A stretch of 18,140 nucleotides of DNA. Source: Candidatus Aenigmatarchaeota archaeon. GTDB taxonomy: Archaea > Aenigmatarchaeota > Aenigmatarchaeia > JACPZZ01. The stretch spans positions 1 through 18,140 of the forward strand of contig JACOVS010000013.1 in NCBI GenBank assembly GCA_016177205.1, written 5' to 3'. A program made the translations under genes and the position numbers. The notes below the pieces were generated by a model that saw only the letters and a program-made list of their open reading frames with translations, searched no databases and was not told where the DNA came from. The stretch's first letter is position 1; the number at the start of each line of letters is the position of its first letter. This document shows, one piece after another, positions 13,207 through 18,140 of this stretch.

Positions 13207-13911
13207 GTGACAGGCTCGATAAAAGGCGACCTTGCAAAAGCGGCGAGCGCAGAAAAGGCAAAAACGCTTCGCGGATTTTTTAAAACAGGAAAAGGCGAAT
13301 ACGGCGAAGGCGATGTTTTTCTCGGGGTAACCGTCCCGCAGCAGCGTAACATAGCTAGAAAACACGTCGGAACAAACCTGAATGAACTGGAAAAATTAAT
13401 TTCGTCCGGAATACACGAACACAGGCTTACAGCTTTGTTAGTATTGGTGGAGAAATACCAGAAAGCTGGTAAAAACGACCGCAAAAAAATCGTAGATTTT
13501 TATCTACGCAACCGCGCGCACGTAAACAATTGGGATCTTGTGGATTTGTCTGCGGACAAAATCCTGGGGGATTACATTTTCGGCAGGGACAGAAAAATTT
13601 TATGCCGCATGGCCAGGTCAAAAAACGTATGGGAGCGCAGAATATCGATAATCTCGACATTCAATTTCATAAAAAGGAACGATTTCGAGGACGCGTTGAA
13701 AATATCCGAAATGCTTTTGCAGGATAAACATGACTTGATCCAAAAAGCGGTCGGTTGGATGCTTAGGGAAATAGGAAAGCGCGACCAAACGGCTGAAGAA
13801 AAGTTTTTGTTGAAACACCATAAAAACATGCCGCGTACAACGCTAAGATATGCGGTAGAAAGATTTGGAAAAAGCAAAAAGCGTTTTTACATGCGACCGC
13901 AACACGCTTAG
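13207..13911 (+). CDS. AlkD-type DNA alkylation repair protein
   Basis: A 234-aa HEAT-like-repeat DNA glycosylase of the AlkD/COG4912 family, which removes alkylated bases such as N3- and N7-alkylpurines without base flipping. Key residues known from Bacillus cereus AlkD are present at matching positions: Asn-Asn-Trp109-Asp-Leu-Val-Asp113, and an Arg pair in Val-Trp-Glu-Arg-Arg-Ile-Ser (144-145) for the catalytic-pocket Arg. The Trp184-containing helix and a final Arg-Thr-Thr-Leu-Arg-Tyr-Ala-Val-Glu-Arg motif also fit. Length is normal. The start is a GTG at 13207 with AATTTAAT about 27 nt upstream, so leaderless initiation at GTG is likely. Followed by the convergent GHMP kinase gene. Confidence 0.92.
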   Translation: MTGSIKGDLAKAASAEKAKTLRGFFKTGKGEYGEGDVFLGVTVPQQRNIARKHVGTNLNELEKLISSGIHEHRLTALLVLVEKYQKAGKNDRKKIVDFYLRNRAHVNNWDLVDLSADKILGDYIFGRDRKILCRMARSKNVWERRISIISTFNFIKRNDFEDALKISEMLLQDKHDLIQKAVGWMLREIGKRDQTAEEKFLLKHHKNMPRTTLRYAVERFGKSKKRFYMRPQHA

Positions 13912-13937
13912 AACCTCGGTGTGCCCATCCTTTTTAT

Positions 13938-14957
13938 CTACGCGCGTCGTGCGCCTTGGTTGCTAAGTTTTGCGTGAATGAAATGCGGCGTGTAACCCAG
14001 CCCGGCGTACGCCCTTTCAAAAACCCGTTTCGCAGCGTCCATTCTTTCCATGCCGGGGCCGACCACAGCAAGCGTATAAGGGCCTGCGCCGCTCATCCAG
14101 GCGGGCATGCCTAGAGTCATTAAACTCTTGTACAAGTTACCAAGAAACCTTGGGGTTATGCCGGCGCCATAAAAGTCCGCTTCCGATCTTTTTCTTTCGA
14201 CAGGGTCTTCAAAACAGGCCAACGTAGAGGCCAATCCTCTCAAATCGCCCCGTACAAATTGGCGCACAACCGCGTCCTTTACACCGGTAATACGCCTGTC
14301 ATTTTCATACGCGGCCTTGTCGTCTTCGCTAAGAATGTTCCTGCCCTGGACCGTGGAGCCCTTCATTACGTTCGCAGGCTTGGCAAGCAAAGCAGGCCAT
14401 TCCGGTACCCTATGTTTGATTATGGCGTCTCCTTTTTTCTCAACAAGCCCGCCCAAAACCGCAGGGCCGACATTGTCGTAGTGGTGTGCTGTTTCCCCTT
14501 TGACAGCGGCTTCTATCTGCTGTCTTAGCGGAAGCTCAAAATCGCTTACGTAATTTCTCACCAAATAAATTGCCGCTTTCATACCTGCAGCCGCGCTCGC
14601 GCCGCTGGATCCCATGCCCGCAGGATTTGGTATGTTTGTCTCCGTAACTATCTGAACCCCGTAATCGCCCACAGCGTCAAAAGTTGTTTTGACGCGGTCC
14701 AAAACACCGGTTATTGCCGCACGTGCAGCGTAATTGTCATTCCATGCAGTCGGTACTTTAGGGTCTCTAAGTTCTTTCACCGATACATCTCCCGCAATAC
14801 CGGAAAGCCTTATCATCACTTGGTTGTGCAGCGGAATTTCCAGGCCCTCTAACGTAACGCCCAAACGGTCGAAACCTGCCTTAATGTTTGCGCTCGTTGC
14901 GTTTGCAACGGCTGTGCTAAAAAGTTCTTCTTGCAGAATGGCTACGCGGGCAGGCAT
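13938..14957 (-). CDS. thrB: Homoserine kinase-like GHMP kinase
   Basis: A 339-aa GHMP-superfamily kinase. Motif 1 is Ala20-Thr-Ser-Ala-Asn-Ile-x-x-Gly-Phe-Asp, the ATP loop is Pro112-Ala-Gly-Met-Gly-Ser-Ser-Gly-Ala-Ser, a substrate-side motif is His159-Tyr-Asp-Asn-Val-Gly-Pro-Ala-Val-Leu-Gly-Gly, and motif 3 is Met-Ser-Gly-Ala-Gly-Pro (288-293). The Ala-Thr-Ser-Ala-Asn and Asp-Asn-Val-x-Pro-Ala combination is typical of homoserine kinase, which makes O-phosphohomoserine for threonine synthesis. It carries about 15 extra N-terminal residues and lacks the usual Gly-Pro in motif 1. No other threonine gene is nearby, so the substrate is less certain than the family. TATA (minus, 14981-14985) is 26 nt upstream of the ATG. 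Confidence 0.8.
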   Translation of the reverse strand: MPARVAILQEELFSTAVANATSANIKAGFDRLGVTLEGLEIPLHNQVMIRLSGIAGDVSVKELRDPKVPTAWNDNYAARAAITGVLDRVKTTFDAVGDYGVQIVTETNIPNPAGMGSSGASAAAGMKAAIYLVRNYVSDFELPLRQQIEAAVKGETAHHYDNVGPAVLGGLVEKKGDAIIKHRVPEWPALLAKPANVMKGSTVQGRNILSEDDKAAYENDRRITGVKDAVVRQFVRGDLRGLASTLACFEDPVERKRSEADFYGAGITPRFLGNLYKSLMTLGMPAWMSGAGPYTLAVVGPGMERMDAAKRVFERAYAGLGYTPHFIHAKLSNQGARRA

Positions 14958-14990
14958 GAAATAAGATAAACAGAAAAGGATTTAAGGTGG

Positions 14991-15776
14991 TCAGAATCTC
15001 GGAACGCCCACTCCTTTTATCAGGCCTGTTAATTTTCCGATGACATCCTCTTTCTCAAGGTTTATGGGGTCTTCGCCGGTTATTTCCCTGCCCAGTTTTA
15101 AAAACTGCTTCGACGCCTTGCAATAAGGGTTGTAAGTAACCACAGGCTGTTTGGCAGCCAGGCTTTTGAGTATGTTCCTGTCATAGGGAATCTGCGCCAG
15201 CACGGGCATCTCTGTCAGATTTTCAATTTCCTTTACGGTAAGTTCGTGCCGCATGTTTTCAATCATGTTCAAGACCGTGCCAAGCTTTGTTTTAGAAGGC
15301 TCGACCATCTCTTTTGTCCTTATAGTATCCATTACCGACGGTACGTAGGGCGTCGTGACGAACAGCAGCTCTTCGCTGACGTCCAGCGTCATCTTCGCCT
15401 CCCTTCCCAGGCACGGCGCGGAATCGAGGAGTATCAGGTCGACTTTCCCTAACAGGTGTTTCACGGCTTTTTTTAGCTCGGAAGCCTCAATGCCTTCAAC
15501 GTCTTTCACAGCCAACGACGCGGGAATTATTTTCAACCCGGTCTGGTGGGTATACACCGCGTTTTCGATGGGAATGTTGCCTCTCAGGACCTGGTTTAGC
15601 GTAATTGGCAGGAAATGCATTCCCATCACCATGCTTAAGTGCGACGTCGTAATGTTGCAATCGATAATGACGACGTCTTTCTTGAATTTGGTTACAAGTT
15701 CGACGCCGAGGTTGGTAACAACAGTTGTTTTTCCAACCCCACCCTTTCCCGAAACGATTCCTATGATCCTGGTCAT
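14991..15776 (-). CDS. MinD/ParA-like ATPase
   Basis: A 261-aa P-loop ATPase of the MinD/ParA group. The deviant Walker A is Gly10-Lys-Gly-Gly-Val-Gly-Lys16-Thr-Thr, with the signature Lys11 that acts across the dimer. Switch I contains Asp39 (Ile-Ile-Asp-Cys-Asn) and Walker B is Leu-Ile-Leu-Leu-Asp-Ser-Ala-Pro (114-121). The last 20 residues include Ile-Gly-Lys-Leu-Thr-Gly-Leu-Ile-Lys-Gly-Val, an amphipathic stretch that could be a MinD-type membrane-targeting helix. The start codon overlaps the stop of the upstream gene (ATGA), so the two are translationally coupled. MinD proteins position division or other membrane complexes; no MinC or MinE is present, as is normal in archaea. Confidence 0.92.
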   Translation of the reverse strand: MTRIIGIVSGKGGVGKTTVVTNLGVELVTKFKKDVVIIDCNITTSHLSMVMGMHFLPITLNQVLRGNIPIENAVYTHQTGLKIIPASLAVKDVEGIEASELKKAVKHLLGKVDLILLDSAPCLGREAKMTLDVSEELLFVTTPYVPSVMDTIRTKEMVEPSKTKLGTVLNMIENMRHELTVKEIENLTEMPVLAQIPYDRNILKSLAAKQPVVTYNPYCKASKQFLKLGREITGEDPINLEKEDVIGKLTGLIKGVGVPRF

Positions 15777-16639
15777 CTTTTGCCCTTCCTTCTTTCAATT
15801 TTCCGGTTTTTGCCGGGCTTCCTGTTCACGATGCTCAACCCCTTGCTTCCAACGCTTACGACCACGTCGTCAATCTTAGCCAGCTCTTCAGAGAGCTGCC
15901 TTTTGATGCGCGCAAAAAGCTCTTTCGATATCTGGCTGCTTTCCACAAGGTCGTTGATCGCTTCCAGCTTTCTCAGCATCTTCCTTCTCCTTCTCATCAA
16001 ATCTTCCCTTACAGCCTCTTCGTTGTGCCAGGCAGTCTCTATTTTATGCGCGATCTGGGTTTTCACCTTTGCAGGAACATGCCCTGACACAAGGCTTTTT
16101 AACTCCATTAACTCGGCCATCCTGTCGCCCACGTCGGTCGCGCTGAGCGGGCTTTTTATCGACACCATGGCCTCCTTGATCCTCGAACCCTGTTTTTTGA
16201 CCTCGAAATTAAGCGGTTCGCGCTCTGACCCCCTGCTCTTTATGAAGTCCTCGAGCTTTTTTTTGTAACTGCCCTGTTTTTTCTTTGTATCCTCCATCTC
16301 CTCTTCCATTTCGATTTTTTCAAACTCGTCAAGCATCCTTTTTTCCTCTTCGCTCAGCTCCTTGGATTGCGATTTGGCAGTCTTCGGAACGGTTATGTAG
16401 AGGTCCGGTTCAATTGTGAAAACGAGCCTGTCGCTGGTCTCAACGACCCTTTGCAATTTCAACAGCATGCGTTTCAGCATTAACGCGTCTATTCTGCGGA
16501 GCCTTTTGGTGCTTATCAGGACTATCTGGTTTGGCTCGCGGACAGCGTTGTAAACCGTTTCCATGTCACTTGATATTCTCGGCGCAATGTATCTGATAAA
16601 AAGCCTTTTTTTGCCGCTTGTAGTCAGTTTTTCAGCCAT
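15773..16639 (-). CDS. Protein with SepF-like N-terminal domain and coiled-coil tail
   Basis: A 288-aa protein. Residues about 13-86 read as a compact alpha/beta domain: Arg-Tyr-Ile-Ala-Pro-Arg, a helix, Ile-Val-Leu-Ile-Ser, Leu-x-x-x-Asp-Ala-Leu-Met-Leu-Lys-Arg-Met-Leu-x-x-Leu, then Leu-Tyr-Ile-Thr-Val-Pro. Strand-helix order and hydrophobic spacing match archaeal SepF, the FtsZ membrane anchor, but the usual N-terminal amphipathic helix is missing. The rest (about 95-255) is charged and helical, probably coiled coil, and the tail is very basic. The ATG at 16639 fits a TATA (16661-16668) 26 nt upstream; an ATG at 16708 would add 23 residues. First gene before minD-like. SepF homology is my reading and unverified. 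Confidence 0.8.
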   Translation of the reverse strand: MAEKLTTSGKKRLFIRYIAPRISSDMETVYNAVREPNQIVLISTKRLRRIDALMLKRMLLKLQRVVETSDRLVFTIEPDLYITVPKTAKSQSKELSEEEKRMLDEFEKIEMEEEMEDTKKKQGSYKKKLEDFIKSRGSEREPLNFEVKKQGSRIKEAMVSIKSPLSATDVGDRMAELMELKSLVSGHVPAKVKTQIAHKIETAWHNEEAVREDLMRRRRKMLRKLEAINDLVESSQISKELFARIKRQLSEELAKIDDVVVSVGSKGLSIVNRKPGKNRKIERRKGKR

Positions 16640-16660
16640 TAAACCAGCTTCCGCCGCGTA

Positions 16661-16668
16661 TTTATTAA
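16661..16668 (-). promoter_or_regulatory. TATA box for the SepF-like/MinD operon
   Basis: Minus-strand TTAATAAA (plus-strand TTTATTAA) is centred about 26 nt upstream of the ATG at 16639. This supports that start and a leaderless transcript. Confidence 0.5.
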
Positions 16669-16797
16669 TTATTGCGCTTTCCTTTATATCCGGACAGGCA
16701 ACTTGCAAAACTTGCGGCCCCTATTCGCCTATTAATATAAGTGCTGCGGTCATAATATATCTGATCAAAAACGGGCAAGGCGGCAAGTATAATATTC

Positions 16798-16805
16798 TTA
16801 TATTT
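16798..16805 (+). promoter_or_regulatory. Promoter of the L18e-L13-S9 operon
   Basis: TTATATTT is centred 35 nt before the ATG at 16837, giving a predicted leader of about 9 nt. Other AT-rich boxes (TATAATATT, 16788-16796) lie just upstream. The remainder of the spacer from 16669 to 16787 shows no gene; it holds a short repeat of ACTTGC (16700-16714). Confidence 0.45.
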
Positions 16806-16836
16806 CGTGCCCTGCATGTTTCAAAGGCTGGCAAAT

Positions 16837-17169
16837 ATGAAGAGCAGCATAACCACTGTAAAAATTGTCCGGGAATTGAAGAGGCTGGACGCGCCGGCGT
16901 GGGAGCGTGTCGTAGAGGAATTAACAGGCCCCTCCAGAAGGGGCGGCGAGGTTAACCTCTCGTCAATTGGACGTTATTCCTCGGGCACTGTCCTCGTGCC
17001 AGGTACCGTACTGGGGACCGGCGAGTTGAGCAAACCCGTCACAGTGGCCGCTTTGAGATTCTCAAAATCCGCCAAAGAAAAAATAACCAAAGCGGGCGGC
17101 AAGACTATGACCATAGTCGAGCTTGCAAAAGAAAACCCGAAATGCTCCAATGTCAAGATAATGGTGTAA
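16837..17169 (+). CDS. rpl18e: Large-subunit ribosomal protein L18e
   Basis: A 110-aa ribosomal protein of the archaeal/eukaryotic L18e family (eL18), part of the 50S subunit. Recognisable parts are Trp-x-Arg-Val-x-Glu-x-Leu near the N-terminus, Val-Asn-Leu-Ser-x-Ile-x-Arg-Tyr, Val-Pro-Gly-x-Val-Leu-Gly-x-Gly-Glu-Leu-Ser-Lys-Pro-Val-Thr-Val-Ala, and Ser-Lys-Ser-Ala. The ATG at 16837 gives the usual length and fits the promoter; an ATG at 16807 would add ten non-conserved residues and lies upstream of the predicted transcription start. It heads the classical archaeal order L18e-L13-S9. Confidence 0.96.
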   Translation: MKSSITTVKIVRELKRLDAPAWERVVEELTGPSRRGGEVNLSSIGRYSSGTVLVPGTVLGTGELSKPVTVAALRFSKSAKEKITKAGGKTMTIVELAKENPKCSNVKIMV

Positions 17170-17171
17170 TT

Positions 17172-17588
17172 ATGAAGGTTGTTGATGCGGCTGGAAAGGT
17201 CTGCGGTCGGCTGGCGTCGGCTGTTGCGAAAATGCTCCTGGCAGGCGAAGACGTCTCGATAATCAACGCCGAAAAGGCTGTCGTATCAGGCTCGCCGGAT
17301 TCGATAGCGAACCTCTACAAAGTCCGCCTCGACCGCGGCGACAAATACAAAGGCCCTTTCATGTCCAGATTGCCCGACCGCATGCTGAAAAGGATGGTTC
17401 GTGGAATGTTGCCTTACAAGAAACCAACCGGCCGCAACGCCCTGCGAAAGCTCCGCGTTTTTGTCGGGGCGCCAAAAGACCTGGCCAGCGCTGCGGTTGA
17501 GATTGGCGCAAAGGACGTTTCGGAATTAACGAGCGAACACGTGACATTGCAGGATTTGTCGCACAAGCTCGGAAGAAAACCTGTTTAG
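17172..17588 (+). CDS. rpl13: Large-subunit ribosomal protein L13
   Basis: A 138-aa protein of the universal uL13 family. The N-terminus Val-Asp-Ala-x-Gly-x-x-x-Gly-Arg-Leu-Ala-Ser and the core Val-Arg-Gly-Met-Leu-Pro-Tyr-Lys with Leu-Arg-Lys-Leu-Arg-Val-Phe-Val-Gly are diagnostic. The ATG at 17172 follows the L18e stop by 2 nt and has a GGTG ribosome-binding motif in the end of L18e; an in-frame ATG at 17142 would overlap L18e and add unconserved residues. Confidence 0.97.
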   Translation: MKVVDAAGKVCGRLASAVAKMLLAGEDVSIINAEKAVVSGSPDSIANLYKVRLDRGDKYKGPFMSRLPDRMLKRMVRGMLPYKKPTGRNALRKLRVFVGAPKDLASAAVEIGAKDVSELTSEHVTLQDLSHKLGRKPV

Positions 17589-17596
17589 GCGATTGG

Positions 17597-18043
17597 ATGG
17601 CAGACGAAAATTTGGTTAAGGAAAAGCCGAAGAAAAAAGCCAGGCTGATACACTGCTTCGGGAAAAGAAAGGACGCCGTAGCCCGCGCCACGATGGCCCC
17701 GGGAAAAGGCAGGGTAATGATTAATTCAATGCCGCTCGGCTCGTGGGGAACGGAATTTTCAAGGATGAGGATACAGGAGCCTGTCATGCTCGCCTCGGAG
17801 TTGTCAAAGGATTTTGATTTCCGCGTTACAGTAAGGGGCGGCGGCTATTCCGGACAAACGGAAGCGGTCCGCCAGTCAATAGCCCGTTGCCTCGTGGAGG
17901 CAGGCAACAAGGAAACGAAACACAGGTTTGTGGATTACGACAGGAATTTATTGGTCGTTGATCCGAGACGCAATGAAACGCACCACGCCGGCAGTGCGTC
18001 ACGAAGAGGGTCACGCCGTCATGAGCAGCGCAGTAAACGTTAG
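17597..18043 (+). CDS. rps9: Small-subunit ribosomal protein S9
   Basis: A 148-aa protein of the uS9 family. Gly22-Lys-Arg-Lys-Asp-Ala-Val-Ala-Arg-Ala is the hallmark, followed by Pro-Gly-Lys-Gly-Arg-Val-x-Ile-Asn and Val-Arg-Gly-Gly-Gly-Tyr-Ser-Gly-Gln-x-Glu-Ala-Val-Arg. It has an N-terminal lysine-rich extension of about 15 residues. The C-terminus, which reaches the P site, is basic and ends Arg-Ser-Lys-Arg; its final Lys-Arg fits S9, although the preceding 15-residue stretch is longer and richer in Ser and His than usual. It follows L13 by 8 nt with a GGCGAT motif. Confidence 0.96.
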   Translation: MADENLVKEKPKKKARLIHCFGKRKDAVARATMAPGKGRVMINSMPLGSWGTEFSRMRIQEPVMLASELSKDFDFRVTVRGGGYSGQTEAVRQSIARCLVEAGNKETKHRFVDYDRNLLVVDPRRNETHHAGSASRRGSRRHEQRSKR

Positions 18044-18074
18044 TTTTGAGCCAATCAGAGCGTGTTTAGAGCAC

Positions 18075-18081
18075 TTTTTTT
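18075..18081 (+). terminator. T-run terminator after the ribosomal operon
   Basis: Seven consecutive T residues lie 31 nt after the S9 stop. Archaeal RNA polymerase terminates at oligo-T on the non-template strand without needing a hairpin. It separates this operon from the next promoter. Confidence 0.45.
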
Positions 18082-18100
18082 GAATAGGTTTTTATAAGAA

Positions 18101-18108
18101 TTTATATA
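18101..18108 (+). promoter_or_regulatory. TATA box for a gene beginning beyond the window
   Basis: TTTATATA, with a second AT-rich box (TTTTTATAAG, 18088-18097) just upstream, predicts a transcription start near 18131. No start codon suited to it is seen before the window ends. In many archaea rpo10 (RpoN) follows S9, so that is a candidate; this is known gene order, not something seen here. Confidence 0.45.
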
Positions 18109-18140
18109 GGCAAAAGATATTTGTCCGCTTAGATAATAAT

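Noticed and set aside
13171..13365. 65-residue N-terminal extension of the thioredoxin-fold lipoprotein
   Set aside because: It covers the divergent AlkD gene's start and its promoter, and the signal peptide begins at 13170.
16699..16714. Repeated ACTTGC in the SepF-like/L18e spacer
   Set aside because: Two copies of six bases are too short to distinguish from chance.
17945..18043. Possible frameshift at the end of S9
   Set aside because: The tail is unusual, but the frame stays open, is very basic and ends Ser-Lys-Arg, close to the normal S9 ending. Reading the other frames gave no better match.
1..18140. CRISPR arrays, insertion sequences, tRNA or rRNA genes
   Set aside because: No regularly spaced repeats, transposase motifs, terminal repeats or tRNA cloverleaf were seen on either strand.

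Overview
The window is archaeal chromosome. It carries archaeal information-processing genes (Rpo11, transcription factor TFS, ribosomal proteins L18e, L13 and S9 in that order, Dph2, an endoplasmic-reticulum-type signal peptidase, DUF99). Most genes start about 23-28 nt downstream of the centre of an AT-rich TATA-like box, which is the layout of leaderless archaeal transcripts. Genes are short and tightly packed. A euryarchaeal or DPANN-type genome fits, but the sequence alone does not fix the lineage.

Layout. (1) 55-1573: a probable metal-handling cluster, with a membrane protein bearing an intramembrane CxxC, a 52-aa cysteine-rich protein and a divergent ZIP metal transporter. (2) 1603-2530: two unrecognised genes whose 3' ends overlap. 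(3) 2589-4328: an HD-domain phosphohydrolase followed by a circularly permuted GTPase, joined by a GGTGAT ribosome-binding site. (4) 4359-6314: a 539-aa membrane-anchored protein of unknown function, convergent with tfs. (5) 6418-7799, minus strand: rpo11, DUF99, signal peptidase. A tandem winged-helix protein runs the other way from the same palindromic TATA box. (6) 8991-11206: an ABC-2 exporter (ATPase and permease) divergent from a bacterial-type sigma-70/ECF-like protein. (7) 11217-13911: dph2, a PPC/DUF296 protein, a thioredoxin-fold lipoprotein and an AlkD-type DNA repair protein. (8) 13938-14957: a homoserine-kinase-like GHMP kinase. (9) 14991-16639, minus strand: a protein whose N-terminal part resembles SepF, overlapping a MinD-like ATPase. 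(10) 16837-18043: the L18e-L13-S9 operon, then a T-run and a promoter for a gene beyond the window.

Most unusual are the sigma-70/ECF-like protein in an archaeal genome; the two-gene SepF-like/MinD unit, which suggests a cell-division or membrane-positioning module; the metal cluster with its small cysteine-rich protein and an inverted repeat over its TATA box; and the symmetric divergent promoter shared by rpo11 and a winged-helix protein. All family assignments come from reading motifs by eye, with no database search.
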